Numbered from the stretch's first letter, positions 1 through 12,469 are shown. The stretch: 64,000 bases of DNA from Sipunculus nudus (GCA_026874595.1 CM049311.1:40425676-40489675); one strand, 5' to 3'. Notes: a model not told the origin generated them from the letters alone. Program-made: numbers and translations.

Positions 1-70
1 GACACGTCACCACTGAGATTGTGGCGTCACGTCGCGAAAGATATAAATATGCCTGCTTGAAATATATGTG

Positions 71-79
71 ATATATATA

Positions 80-122
<43 letters not shown>
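71..122. repeat. (AT)n microsatellite
   Basis: Nearly pure alternating AT tract with one phase slip. Simple repeat, no gene. Confidence 0.95.
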
Positions 123-123
<1 letters not shown>

Positions 124-179
124 CTTCCATATAATCTTCTAACGCAATATCGATGTAGGTTCTGGACAAAGATCTATGC

Positions 180-905
180 AGGGAAAGCTGACACTAGGTC
201 ACAGTGACCCATATTCTGTGAGCTATGGGCCAGAAACATAAATTTGAGCATCCAGGGAGTCAAATAGGGCACAAATTGAATCTGTAGCTGTAGAATCTTT
301 TTCCTTATTCAGGGAATATTCAGGGAGATCCTGGGCTAAGCTCAATGGAAATTTGGAATTTTGTCGCGGTGACCTATATCCTGCGAGCTATACTGGCCAA
401 AAACATAAGTTTGAGCACCCAGACAATCAGACAGTGCATAAATTGTAACCTGTAGGCCTAGAATCTCTTAGCATAACACCCAAGATGAATCTGGGCAAAT
501 TTTCTGAGAACCTGAAATTAGGTCACGGTGGCCTATATTTTATCGAACGACTGGCCAAAAATTGTGAATAGATCAATGTGACCTGTGTTCTGTGAGCTAC
601 GATCAGAACACCTAAGTTTGAGCACAAGAAAGTCAGACAAGGCACAAATCTTAACTGTAAGATCTAGAAATGTCATTCTGAATGTACAGGGAGGCCGTTG
701 TAATGTCTCCTTAGACATAAGAAATAAGGTCACTGTGACCTTTATTCTGTGAGCTACTTGAAACAACATGATTTTTGATACCTAGAAGTCGGATGGACAT
801 AAGTCAAAGCAGTGTGATGTAGAAACTTCTAACTTACCAGCTAGGGAGTTCCTAGAAAAATCTTCTTGAAACCTTAGATAAGGTCACTGTTACCTATTTT
901 TAAGG
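180..905 (+). repeat. ~155-bp tandem repeat carrying palindromic AGGTCA-type sites
   Basis: Degenerate tandem units of about 155 bp share the phrases 'TTCTGTGAGCTA', 'AGTTTGAGCA' and 'GGCACAAAT'. Each unit starts with a site of the form AGGTCAnnnTGACCT: 196-210 (AGGTCACAGTGACCC), about 364-374 (half site), 520-534 (one mismatch), 571-584 (degenerate), 727-741 (AGGTCACTGTGACCT, a perfect palindrome) and 881-895 (one mismatch). The 51-bp step between 520 and 571 suggests a truncated unit. No ORF here looks coding. Confidence 0.8.
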
Positions 906-2133
906 ACTATAGTATAGGCAAAACATGATTCTGAGCGCTCTGGAAGTCATTCTAGCCGTTGGTTAAGGTTCCTTAACAAATCTATTTCCCCAGATCATAA
1001 CATTAATAATTTATACTTGCATCACTTGTATTTCAAATTCAGTTGAGCGTCATGGCCCATGGGCCACTAGATTTCATATTGTTTTCAGTCCCATCATCTG
1101 TTGTCGTTGTCGGCGATCTTCGTCAAACCTGTCGAATTTTAGTATTATTACTAGTTCTATAACTTTAAAGCACAGTGTGTTTTTTCTTCAAATTTGAAAC
1201 ACCAGTTACGTTGACCATGTTTTCAGAGGAGGTAGAAAAACTGGTTACCTTAAGCTGGATCTAAAAGGTCAAATAAGCCGAATTATAGTTCATCGTCTTG
1301 AGGATTTCTTGTGAACGTGATAACTTTTATTTTGTTCCCAAATATGATAGAATAAATGTTTCAATCAAGTTCTCAGTGTACTTCAAAAACTGGTGATCTT
1401 GACTTTGATCATATTCTTCTCTTGTACAACCTGTATAGACCAGTCATGAGTGGAGTCAGTATGAACATATGTGACCCATGACATACCGAAGAACCCTGTC
1501 GACTGAGGTGTAAGAAGGTCAAAGATCAAGATTACATCTGAAGTTTTATCTCAATGTGACTCTCAGATGATAAAATTCCAGTTGTGAATGTAAGGGTGAA
1601 ATGCCTGTTCTTCACATGAACGTCATAACCCATGGGTCACTTGTTTGTAAATGTTACAACAGCATTGCCTATATGGCTTGAGCCGTTGTTTTTTAGACTG
1701 TGACAGCATCAGTAGCGTTATATAGGTGAGCTATTTATTTTTAACCTTTACAGCAGCATGCTGGGGATGGCTGGTCTGATGATGGATGCTCTGGCTGTAA
1801 TCAGTGGATGTTGATTGATTATCCTCTGCTCATCAATTACTCCTTTTTATATAGACATGTACAATTTTAGATTAAAGGCCTTTGCAGTCAACGAGACGCG
1901 TTTCTCCCATTTGATCTGGAAGAATTAGCGACTGATAGAAAGCTGCTCTCCCAAAATTATTTACATTGATGAAAAGCCACAGCAACTGGAAAGTCCATCA
2001 ACCCACAATTCCCTCATATTATTAGCAATTGCCCCTGTAGTTACCCCAGAGGCTTTGTAACTTTGGTTACATATTACATATACATCTAGGGGGAATAGCT
2101 ACATCATATAAATCAAATAATTACATTACAAGT
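906..2133. other. Interval without recognised gene
   Basis: AT-rich sequence. It contains the palindromes GGCCCATGGGCC (1054-1065) and ACCCATGGGT (1628-1637), which look like fragments of a dispersed repeat; a related palindrome occurs near 54322. No coding signal was seen. Confidence 0.5.
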
Positions 2134-2145
2134 TTGGAGTCCGAT

Positions 2146-2430
2146 ATGTCACTTGTGCGGGTCCATTCGCTGGTGACTGTGCGGGATTATGGCTGTTTAA
2201 CAAGCCTGGCTCAGAATTTCTGGAATATCGAACTTGATGGATCCATCACCTCGACCGACAAACTCAGAATGTTGGAGGAGTTTGATATGGGTGTATCATT
2301 GTCAAGATTAAAGTCGCATAATACTATAGCGTCTTATCGACCCTCTGATATTACGACCAGATTATTGGCCTGTCAGCGTGTTTTTACATCTAAGTCCGAG
2401 GAACGCATTATAAGGTCCATGAGGATGTAA
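2146..2430 (+). other. Coding-like ORF in a dispersed repeat, copy 1
   Basis: Open frame of about 94 residues from ATG 2146 (the frame is open a little further upstream but without an ATG). The family is not recognised. The second half aligns with 24515-24650: both read A-S-[YF]-R-[PT]-S-D-I in the same frame, and the indels between them are 9 and 3 bases, so the frame is kept. Similarity continues past the stop to about 2790. This is more likely an old mobile or repeated exon than a unique host gene. No domain or signal peptide was seen. Confidence 0.35.
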
Positions 2431-2790
2431 ATTTTTTTCGTCATTTTTGACAACATATCCTGGCCTAAGGTACGCTGTCAATTATTATTAACCAGACCAA
2501 TCGGTAGCATTTTTTTTACTTTCTTATAACACCAAACATGAGCGTGAAAATTTCCCATCAACTCAGTATATTGGTAAACCACTCGGCATGTATGTTGAAT
2601 TTATAACCGTAAGAACAAAATCATGGCGCGCACGGGTTACAGGACGCAGGCAACTTGCAGGCGATATATACAGGAAATGACTCGTTACCATAGAGACGTG
2701 TTTTCAGTTTGGGTTGTGAGTTAACATGTATTCACTTGTGTTAAATAATCATCCGTAGCATAATATTAAGATTATTGGTGGTTTTACCAC
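2431..2790 (+). repeat. Non-coding 3' part of dispersed repeat copy 1
   Basis: Matches 24650-24900 in order: a 'TTCT(T)ATAACACC' block, 'GGCAACTTG..GCGATA', 'ACTCGTTAC', 'TTTTCAGTTTGG' and 'CTAATATTAAG'. Divergence is high, but the order and spacing are shared. Confidence 0.6.
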
Positions 2791-3204
2791 AATGTGTATG
2801 CAACATGATGGAAACCACTGCGATGAATTCCTCGATATTGCTTGTTTCACGACTCAAGTAAGCTGACCAGCCCAAATATCATTGCCCACTGCGTTGGGTT
2901 GTCACGGCTAACAATACTATCAGTTTTAATCAGGAACGACCAACATGACACGGTGACGTGCGTGAGCGCGTCCTACGGAGAAAGGTTGGGTGTTTAGTGT
3001 GTGGAATTGCTTGATTGTTAATTGATGCCATGTCTATCCAGCTGTGGGTATGGAATTATACCGACTCTGCTGAGTCGATGCACTACGGGACAACTAGGAA
3101 GTATTATAATTAATTATTTTGCCACCTATAACAGTATAGAAAGATTTCAGGAATGGTCACTTCACAACAACACCGGTAATAGTCGCAGTATAATTGTTGC
3201 ATGT
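2791..3204. other. Interval without recognised gene
   Basis: No coding or repeat structure recognised. Confidence 0.5.
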
Positions 3205-3352
3205 TGTTACGGGGTGATATAAAAGCGGACCGAACTGTCTCGCTAGTGTAGCTTGCTCTTCTACCGAAGCGGTTGGATTGCTGGACATGTGCGCCACCGA
3301 CATGGGTTCGAATCCCGGATCGGCCAAGTATTTTCCCCTGAACAATTTGTCT
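3205..3352 (+). repeat. tRNA-related SINE-like element, copy 1
   Basis: Contains an RNA polymerase III A box (TACCGAAGCGG, 3262-3272, 10 of 11 consensus positions) and a perfect B box (GGTTCGAATCC, 3305-3315) 32 bases apart, as in a tRNA gene. A conserved block of about 50 bp precedes the A box (from GTTACGGGGTGA to CTCGCTAGTG), and 'CCAAGTATTTT.CCCTGAACAATTTGT' follows. The full unit recurs at 3763 and part of it at 45262. A proper cloverleaf cannot be closed by eye, so it is called tRNA-derived and not a working tRNA. Confidence 0.75.
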
Positions 3353-3762
3353 TCTCACATTTTCTTTTGTGTTCCACACAAATTGTAATTTCTTGTTATA
3401 TTATTATAGCACCTATTTATAATTTTTATTTAATTATCAATGAATACTGAGAACACAAGGACCTTTAAAACATTAATAGTAGGGATTTCTTCGTCACTGA
3501 ATTGTATTTGATTGCATTGTACAATTATCTTTTGAAACATGTTAAAATATATCTTGTATCTTAGGAGAGGAATTAATATAGGGCTATGCCCTGTTTTCCG
3601 ATCCTTATTGATGATTCAATAAACTACTGTTTACACCAAAATGGGGGCTCCTCCAACCTGACGGTAAACATTGTGGCCGGCCGCCCACGGAATAAGCTCA
3701 CCAAAGTGTGACTCCTGGGATAATTAGTCTTGTTCTGATAGCTGAACGCTTTAAGAGGGGAT
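3353..3762. other. Spacer between the two SINE-like copies
   Basis: AT-rich; nothing recognised. Confidence 0.5.
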
Positions 3763-3911
3763 GTGTTACGGGGTGACATAAAAGCGGACCGAACTGTCTC
3801 GCTAGTGAATCCTGCTTTTCAGGCGAAGCGGTTGGATTGCTGGACATGTGCGCCACCGACATGGGTTCGAATCCCACATCGGCCAAGTATTTTACCCTGA
3901 ACAATTTGTAT
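3763..3911 (+). repeat. tRNA-related SINE-like element, copy 2
   Basis: Direct repeat of the element at 3205, offset 558 bp, same orientation. A box AGGCGAAGCGG (3821-3831), B box GGTTCGAATCC (3864-3874). Here the T-arm stem pairs as TGGG/CCCA, whereas copy 1 has a G-T pair at its end. Confidence 0.75.
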
Positions 3912-4527
3912 TCGTTAACATGTTCGATGTTTCTCTTGTATAATGCCACTGTCCCAGCCGGGGGAAGTTTATATTTTTGTCCTGCAGGCAGTGCCGGACA
4001 CGGGTAGGACAAAAGAGGCAGCTTGGCTAAAAAAATAACATTTTTGGACTGATTTCAAGCCAAGAAAGCGAGTAATAAGAACCAATTATATTCGCTATTC
4101 CCGAACAAATGCCTGTAGTATTGTGTTTACCTATCAGTTTATCTGTGAATTTCTTAATCGTCCTTTTAAGGGATTACTTAAATCAGGCCTTACTAGATAT
4201 ATTTCTAAATAAATTGTATTAGATATATATATATATATATCAAATTACTGAAATAATAATGTTCAGTTAATAACAAAGCAGATAATAATCATGAGTTTCA
4301 AAGGCTACAAAGAAAAACTAGTATATATCTATTTCATCGTAGGGTTGGTTGTCTGGGTTCTGTTCACAAAATTTAAGTTGCCCATCACCTCTCCACCTCC
4401 ACACCACTTATACATTTAATTTTCCTTGCTGCGCCTCTGTGTCACCTGGTCTTTCTTTACTAATGACACTATTTAGGTCCGTTCTTGGCTTTGTTCCTCA
4501 AATAAATTCAAATTACATTTATAATTT
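3912..4527. other. Interval without recognised gene
   Basis: AT-rich, with a short (AT)n tract at 4223-4240. Nothing else recognised. Confidence 0.5.
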
Positions 4528-4881
4528 TCAGCGATATTCTGTGAGGAAAAGTTCAGCTAATTCTTCCAGAAATTCCTGAGGTGAAACAAGCACATGCCGG
4601 AGATTTTGTCTCGTCATGTGAAATGTGTATAACGCGGAATCCAAACTTAACATCTGTTTGCCAATGACATGAAATTGGCCGGTTTCTAGGCAGGGCGACC
4701 CCTTACAGAATTGCTTTGTCAATACCTGCTTCGGATGTAGAATTCCACTGAGTGGGTAAACAGTACATAAATATGAGCATCTCTCGCCGACAGCGAAACT
4801 GGCTTCCCCCGGCTCGCCTACGTCATTAACAGAGTGGCTTAACGCGAGTATGAGGTGTTTATCTGGCCGGCGGGGTATCAT
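4528..4881 (-). CDS. Hypothetical protein, 117 aa
   Basis: ATG-initiated frame on the minus strand (start at 4881, preceded by GAA, a fair Kozak context) ending in a stop at 4528. It is more GC-rich than its flanks. The residue mix looks protein-like, with six cysteines in the middle (residues about 34-65) and an acidic leucine-rich C-terminus. No family, signal peptide or membrane segment was recognised, and no splice sites clearly bound it. It may be a real single-exon gene, an exon, or part of an unknown repeat. Confidence 0.3.
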   Translation of the reverse strand: MIPRRPDKHLILALSHSVNDVGEPGEASFAVGERCSYLCTVYPLSGILHPKQVLTKQFCKGSPCLETGQFHVIGKQMLSLDSALYTFHMTRQNLRHVLVSPQEFLEELAELFLTEYR

Positions 4882-7393
4882 TTCATATCCCTTATTCTAG
4901 GCTATAAACACCGGTCAAAGAAACTTCCTGCTCTCGAGAGTCACTTCGGCTCGTTAACATAACGATTTTGGGCTCCCCGCAATATGTAAGTGTCTAGTAG
5001 TCTGTCCTGCTGAAGTGTCTAGATCACTCATAATACAGCGGCAGTGACAGGGCCGTGGACGTCTTAACAAGTAAAAAAAGACTTATAACCTCCACACAGG
5101 CCCATGGTCTGACCATGTACATAACGTACAACATAATACCAACCGGTCCAAATATATTATCACTTACATATAGGCGTAAAGTACACGCCCCCCCCCCCCC
5201 CCTCCCCTGGTGGACGTCTAACAATGTACAAAAACATCAATATAACATCGTGGTTCATGTCAACTAATACAACGCACACACACGTCATCTGGTAGTGGCA
5301 CTGCACTGTTGTCACGGAACTCCTCTGTGACCACGCCTTTTATACGCACATTCTTGGTCGGTCAGGAATGATACAAAGTGTTTTTGATGGTAGTCAATTT
5401 CTTTATTTACCATAAATCAAGAGAGTTGCTCAATGTTCGAAGTAACTATCGCAGCTCCACATGTTGGCAACTACGATTGCATCAAGGCAGAATCAAACAA
5501 CAATCCGTCAAAGGACAGGACAACCAATTCCATAATGAGGTTATCCAATTTGTCCAAATTTAAACGGGCATATTCCGATATCTGACATGTATTAAATATG
5601 TACCCTTTATAAAATATGCCAAATGGTTCCAGTCCCACAGAGCACAAGCGGTCTTTTTTGTTTATATCCACGCATTTATAACATGTGAGGGCCCGCGAAA
5701 ATAATCTAAACAAATTCAACAAGAACATCTGGAAGCAAGCCAGTTTTATAAGCTGTTTTGTAAATAGTCAACCGTCAGCTTTCTTACAAATGCAACCAAT
5801 CACCTTATGTCACATGGTTTTTCTGTTTGTCAACATAGGCCATTGTACAATGTTTATATAATAACAACAAGCTCATGGGCCTTCATTCGTCACAGAGGAG
5901 TTATAAGAACATTTAATAACAGGCATTGCCGCCAGTTGATGAATATGTACTCAGAATAAGACAGCACATACATTCTACAAAAAAAAAGAATAAGTGAATA
6001 ACTGGTTTTATATAAAGAACGCAACAATTTTCTTAAAATAACATGTACACAGAATTTGCTGCGGAATGGCGAATCATCTTCCTCAGATATACTTTTGGAG
6101 GTTAAAAAAATTATTTACAATGAAAGACAGAGTCTACTTGGAAGTCAGATACTATACATCATGCATTGAAAGATTCCGGTTAATCTTCATGCCGATATAA
6201 TTCACGAAATACTATAAGAATGTTTTAAATTTTCTTAGAGCATCAACATACACAATTTGATACTAATAATAAAATATATTATATAAATTTGTTTTATATG
6301 CACTTGTATTATCTATTGCTTAATAATTAACAAATTTTCTTTAGTCGTGTTCACCTGTCACGGGTGTTTTGTCGTGTTATCTTTCAATAATCAAATGGTT
6401 TAGTCAATCATCATGTTCTATCGTATTTTAGATAAAACCAAACTGGTCTTTTAGTGCAATTTATTGAACGAAGTAAGATAAGCTGATAAAAAGGAAAAAT
6501 AAAATAAAAAGACGTACTCACCACTCAATACAACAATATTTTACTGTTGAATTCAGGTATTTTTTTCATTTTAAATTTTATTGTAAATATTTAGAAAATA
6601 TTGCTTTGACAAAATATTGCTTTGTTTCACTCATGATTGACGTAGAAACAATTATCACCTCGTCATCTTAATGTTTATCTGATGCACAGAAATATATATA
6701 AATAAATGTTCAGATTGATAAGCTAATAAACATACAATATTTTCCTGCACAGCCATATTTTTTAAATTAAATGCGTAAGGCACATCAATTAATGCACCCT
6801 GGAATACAGGATGAATCTCATCTTCGGCTTCCTAATCATGCAATATTGACAAATCTTTTGGTTAGCCTTTTTGCTTTCGTAATTTACCAGTAGCATAATC
6901 GTACACATTCTAGAAACCAATACAAATGGAACTGGGAAACGGCTGAAAACAGTGTCAATTATTGCATAAAATGTGACTTCATTGTAATTTTTACTGAATG
7001 CATGATTTATTACTCCATTAATTTAATTTTTTTTTAATAATCGGAGAAAATCACATACAAAGGCGGATGGGAGGGGGGGGGGGGCTATGCATCATCTGAC
7101 TACGCCGCTGAAAATTGTTTTTGATGAATATTCCGTTGTTAAAATCTGCTGCAAATGAATCTGATGTAGGAATCTTTTTCAATCTCTTTTTCTCTCTGCC
7201 TGGCCATCGCCTGGGAGGTGTCCAGCAAGTGTAGTTTGACATAATTTTGCTATAAGCTAGCATACACTTATACATGGATTTTAGGAAACGTTTCCGAAGA
7301 AATTCTATGTAGTATTATAACCACTAATCCAGCAAATATTCAGAGGGAACGGACTATTGATTTATAACAAATACAGATAGTATTATATATATA

Positions 7394-7427
<34 letters not shown>

Positions 7428-7556
7428 AAATTAACATAAACTCGGCATACATTTTTTTTTAAACGTAAGCCTCCTGATCGAATCAAATACATGAATACTT
7501 GAACATCTACATTATTGACATAACACACACACATAACACTTATTACAATAACGTTG
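4882..7556. other. Long interval without recognised gene
   Basis: AT-rich DNA. It holds a poly-C run (about 5188-5202), a poly-G run beside GGCGGATGGGA (about 7062-7084) that resembles the foldback family at 61820, and an (AT)n tract (7384-7427). Short ORFs here have no protein-like composition. Confidence 0.5.
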
Positions 7557-7895
7557 TTCAGGGCTTTTTATTTGTATCGTGTGACGTTAACAGGACTGTT
7601 TAATTATATTGTGAGACGTTGACAGGGTTGTTTAGATTTATCGCGTGACACGCATAGGGCTGTTTAGTTGTTTCATGTGACGTTGACAGGGTTATTTAGA
7701 TTTATCGCGTGACATTAGACAGGGCTGTTTAGTTGTTTCATGTGAAGTTTTCATGGGTGTTTAATTTTATCATGTGACGTTGACAGGGATGACTGGTTGT
7801 ATCGTGTGACGTTGACAGGGCTGTTTAGTTTTTATCGTTTTACATTCACAGGGCTCTTCAGTTTCATCGTGTGACGTTGATGGGGCCCTCCAGTC
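7557..7895 (+). repeat. ~32-bp minisatellite, about 10 copies
   Basis: Degenerate tandem units around GTGACGTTGACAGGGCTGTT followed by TAGTTGTATC, with variation in the second half. Confidence 0.85.
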
Positions 7896-8535
7896 TTATA
7901 TGGTCGATGTGTCTAACAATAAACTTAAGAAGATGACAGATTCAGATGGTCATAACACCTCGGATGTTCCAATAAAAACTTCACCATCATCGCTGTCCTA
8001 ACCTTTGTTCATCAAAACGTTTTAAAGTTCTTGTTTCAATGGTCCATTACTTTTTCATAAGAAAGTTATACACCGTGAGGAATATAGATGACCGGTTAAG
8101 GATAACAGGCCCGTCATCATCATCCTTTGTTTCATGTCTGTGATTCCCAGCTTAGTCATAATGAGCAGCTTTTATAGAAATGCTCATATTACCTGACACA
8201 ATAATGTCAGCAAACAATTTTTACTGATGGTTAAAATACCACAGGGGGTAAATTTGTCGAATAATTGCACAAATTAAACGTACGGGCTTCTATTGCAACC
8301 ATCGTAATGACTGATATTATGGCTGAACCAGCATCTGTAAAGCAGCAATTTTCTGACATCTAACAACAAATATTTGCGACATTCGACACTTTATTAAAAA
8401 GAATTGTATAATGATAAAATGATGATGAATTTAATAAAATTTTGTAAAATTGGAGAGGATCGATACACCACTATCCTAGAATGTAAAAATGCCTAATAAT
8501 TTGTTTTGAAGTCGGGCTAATCGGAAACAAAATAC
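7896..8535. other. Interval without recognised gene
   Basis: Nothing recognised. Confidence 0.5.
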
Positions 8536-9385
8536 TATATTACGGACTGGGGCTCCAGTTACATCTATCCCCCTGCTCTTTATGGCACTAAGGTACGGCC
8601 CGGGACTCCAGTTAGGTCTGTCCTACTGCTCACTATGTTACTTAGTACGGCCCGGGGCGCAAGTGAGATCTCTCCTCTTGCTCCCATTTGCACCTAGGTA
8701 CTCTTAACCCCAGTTAGGTCTATCCCTTTGCTCCCTATTGCACCTAGGTACCCTGAACCCCGGTTAGGTCTATCCTCTTGCTTCCTATTGCACCTATAGG
8801 TACCCTGAACCCCAGTTAGGTCTATCCTCTTGCTCAATATTGCAACTAGGTACGGCCCGGGATACCAGGTAGGTCTATCCACTTGCTCCCTATAGCACCT
8901 AGGTAAGGCTTGGGCCTCTTGTTAGGTTTTCCACCTGCTTACTATGGTACCTAGGTAAGGCCCGGGACTCAAGTTAGGTCTATGCACCTGCTCTCTATGG
9001 CACCAAAGTACAGCCCACCTAGGAACGGCGTTGGACTCCAGTTAGGTCTATCTACTTGCTCACTTTGGTACATAGGTATGGCCCAGGACTCCAGTTAGGT
9101 TAAACTACCTGCTCCCTGTCGCACCTAGGTAAGGCTTGGGCCTCTAGTTAGGTCTATCCACCTGCTTACTATGGTACCTAGGTACGGCCCGGGACTCAAA
9201 GTAGGTCTATGCACCTGCTCTCTATGGCACCAAACTACTGCCCACCTATAGGTACGGCCCGGGACTCCAGTTAGGTCTATCCTACTCTCACTATGGCACC
9301 AAGCTACGACTCGGGACTCCAGTGCTCACTATGGTACCTAGGTAAGGCCCGGGACTCTAGTTAGGTCTTTTCTCCTGCTCTCTGG
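8536..9385 (+). repeat. ~53-bp minisatellite, about 15 copies
   Basis: Degenerate units with the core GGCCCGGGACTCCAGTTAGG, then TCTATCC.CCTGCTC, ending in CACCTAGGTA. Units vary by several bases, and at least one is an insertion-bearing variant (about 9010). Confidence 0.85.
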
Positions 9386-10267
9386 GACGGGCAATGGCTC
9401 CGCTAACATTTTATGGGTGTCACCTGTTAAGCTCACGAAATCTGATAGAATACTGATTCCGCCCAAGTAAACGGCCATGATCAATAGCTGTCCCGATTGG
9501 CCACAGGTTGTCCAACTAGCTGTGTTAATTATTTGTTCCGTAATACGCAAGCAACTTCACGACTGACGACATTGATTGTCGACGTGTCACATTGGTTTCT
9601 GTATAACGATTGATGGTCGATATATTAGGGTCAGCTGAATGAGTAGTGTTGCTCGACGTTCGAATCATGTGAAGGTGGAAACTTCCACTTGAGTCTTTAT
9701 TTGCACGTGGTATTGCTAACAATTACTTACTGCAAATGTGGGGTCGTGCTGGTTCTAAAGAGTCTTCTGGTCTCGCCTGTTCGACGTAGATGATTTATTA
9801 TACCAATCACGACCACACATCGGTAATTAAGGCTTTGTTGAAAGCCATAATACATACAGGAACTAGATCAGTGGTCAGAGACCACGTATATACCTCCACC
9901 ATACAGGAACTAAAAGAGTAATCGGAGGCCACGGACATACCTTTACATACAGGAGACCATGTCAGAGACCATGGTCAGAGACCATGTATATACCTCCACC
10001 AGCAAGTTTAATAATATTTTCCTGTGTGCTATATATTTAAATGTGTATCACGGTCCACCAACTCCTTGGTTAAATCACGGGTAAGCTCTGCTCGCTAGAA
10101 CAATGATGGTTCAGAGTACCGCCAAAATATAAAGATCTGTTCCTTTGGTGTTCTCCTGACCCTACAACCAACAAGGTGCGATAAAATGTAACACGTCATG
10201 GCGGGCGTATATTTAAATTGTATATTTTTGGGACACACACACATACACACATATATGTAAATATGTT
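9386..10267. other. Interval without recognised gene
   Basis: Contains a short duplicated phrase 'GTCAGAGACCA' (about 9870-9995, three times). No gene seen. Confidence 0.5.
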
Positions 10268-10380
10268 ACCGTGGTTCGTAGTAAAAAAAGATGAGGAGGG
10301 GCAGTGCTGAGTGTCATACTTGTTTTTTAGAGTCCAGAGTGAGTACAAATTACTAGAACAATGAAGTAAAAGTTAAGAAA
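10268..10380 (+). repeat. Direct repeat A flanking the Gypsy relic
   Basis: About 110 bp, roughly 80 percent alike by eye to 13605-13712. Shared phrases are TGGTTCGTAGTA, AAAGATGA, GTGCTGAGT and ACAAATTACTAG. Same orientation as its partner, so it could be a worn LTR fragment or an independent dispersed repeat. Confidence 0.6.
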
Positions 10381-10849
10381 GGTAAAGGTGGCCGACATCG
10401 TGGCTGGAATGGCTCTGTGAAAACATAAAAGTAATATACCGGTATTAAATAACGATTGAGCTGATGAACAGTGTTAGATAAGGTGCCTATCAAATGATAG
10501 TTTCCATTTAATCTTTTTTAATAGTAAAGGTACAAATTATTTAAAAAAAACACACAAAAGCCACACATTACTGCAAGTTGGAAAATAAGTGTCACCCTTT
10601 AAAATTCAATTACGTGATAGAACGACCACAGGTAATATTAATGTGTATGCAGCATTAAAACCAGATTATATCAATGAGAAATATCCTGGATAGCTAGTCC
10701 CTGAGCTGAATTTCCATAATATAGTCTTCTCATATTGATATGCACATCTCTATTCTCTAACTACTGTCAGATGATAAACTGTCAATCTAAGGGAAACGAA
10801 GTTTAACATGGCAAATTTCAAACACCAGCACAATCTTTTATATAAGTAT

Positions 10850-11433
10850 AATAAAGCGATCATGGTGTTCTTCCTCTGTGCGACTGAAATTGATTATGTC
10901 GTCTAACTAGATGAGAACCGTTTGGAGGATATCAGCCCTGACGACTGTATTCATTAGCCTATTAAAGGTGGCGGGAGCGTTTGACAAACCAAACGATATT
11001 CTGTTGTACTCCATTAACCTTAAAGGCGTTGTTAATGCCTTTTTGTGGCGGTCCTCCTCTAGCACTTATTTTTTATTGTAAGCAACTGCGAGGTCTAAGG
11101 TTGTAAAAAGTCGGGAGCTTACTAGTGCCTCCAGGGGTTAGTTAATCGTTTGGAGAGACGTGCATCCCTTGGGATTTTACGGTTTAGTAATCTGTTATCG
11201 AAACAGATTCTCATTCGTCCGTTTTTCTTACGTACCAATACAATTTGTGATGCATATGGAGACCAGCTTTCTTTAGTGATGCCTTTCTGGCTGAGCTCTC
11301 TCAAGTGTTCTTTGACCTCCTCCCATGAGTGAAGGGGTATCCTTCTATATGCCTGCACTATAGGTAACTCATCCGTAGTTTTGATAGGATGTTGCACAAC
11401 TGTGGTTCGCCTAGGTGTCTCTGTGTCCTCCAA
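10850..11433 (-). pseudogene. Gypsy-type retrotransposon reverse transcriptase relic
   Basis: Minus-strand frames give the start of a Ty3/Gypsy RT (11433-11122: residues PYASQIVLVRKKNGRMRI, then a DNRLLNRKIPRDA segment) and, in a shifted frame from about 11040 to 10860, FGLSNAPATFNRLMN and LDDIINFS. These are the classic fingers and palm blocks. The copy is dead: a frameshift lies near 11120, and the tyrosine codon of the YLDD active site is a stop (TAG). RNase H and integrase are missing. Protease-like sequence lies just upstream on the same strand, matching the PR-RT order of Gypsy pol. Confidence 0.85.
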
Positions 11434-11656
11434 AAATAAAACTCTTCTTTTATGAGTTCTTAAAATTTCTGTAAAGATTCTCTTTCCTTATCCTTTGGAA
11501 GTTTCAATCCCTCCGGCAGATTTTCACCATTTCCAGATTCACAAGAATGTGTAGATATCCAAATGTAATTTGCTTGCAAATCTACTTTTACCTGAGGTGA
11601 CTCTTTTATGTCTATTGGTTCTTTCTATCGCCCAATCAGAGTACCAGGTTCTGTTT

Positions 11657-12231
11657 CTAATAACTGTGACCAAAATTAGTCACCGGGAGAGTTAAATACC
11701 CTTTGCTGGCGTCAACACATGTAGATGGGAGCTTTAAGGTTCCCGGGAGTGATGTATCCAATAGCTCAACTAACGAAGTTCTACTTCCCAGGGGATTTCT
11801 CACTTTCACTTCCAGCATTGATTCTGATAGAATCATAATTTCATTGATCCACACAATACGAACAAAACCGGACTTTACAGGCTGCTGGACATCCACTGTA
11901 TCTTGATTCACATTCATACTGACTTTACAATTAGGAGCTTATTCATTATATTTGTTCCCAGTACCCAAAGTAAGGCAGTACGTTCGTCCTTGGTTTGTGG
12001 TATGTCCTTGACGACCAATATTCCAATGTATTTGACATTTTCACCATCCACTATCACATCTGTGACTATCAGTCCAGAGTACGGAACCTCCAAACCATAC
12101 GTCGCTTTAAAGCTCAACCAATCCGCTGTTCCTATTTGACCATTCCTACTCAAGATTTTTAAATGGTTCTCAAAGAAACTCTCGCTAACAGTAGAAACCA
12201 GGGAACCGAGGATCAAGAATAAAAAGGGCAC
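11657..12231 (-). pseudogene. Gypsy-type aspartic protease and linker relic
   Basis: The frame 12231-11914 reads like the retropepsin of Gypsy elements: a LGS-VSTVSESFF start, a YSGLIVTDVIVDG strand, a GILVVKD strand and an ALLWVLGTNIM end, where a GLLG-N helix is expected. The catalytic D-T of the usual DTGS has become I-L, so the enzyme is inactive. The frame 11917-11657 overlaps it and resembles the linker before RT. With 10850-11433 it forms one decayed pol on the minus strand. Confidence 0.7.
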
Positions 12232-12469
12232 TTAACTTAAACAGTTGTCATCTTAAATGTAACTTTTGGCCTGTTTCCTATGGTTTTCTCCATGATTTGT
12301 TTTGCAAGTTCACCTGATTGATATTAATTTTCAGTCTACATTTGATATCTCTGTGTGGCGCTCTATCCAATTCTAAAGACTCGACAGAACTCTTGAAGCT
12401 GTCTATACCGTCTTCACAAAGTACATTAGCATCCTCTTCAACTCAACTTTAGTACAGATGATACAATAC

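Noticed and set aside
3255-3327. A working tRNA gene
   Set aside because: A and B boxes are good, but I could not close the acceptor and anticodon stems, and the unit is duplicated as part of a larger repeat.
3110-3450. ORFs on both strands over the SINE-like copies
   Set aside because: They are shadows of the tRNA-like repeat; the same peptide appears in the second copy.
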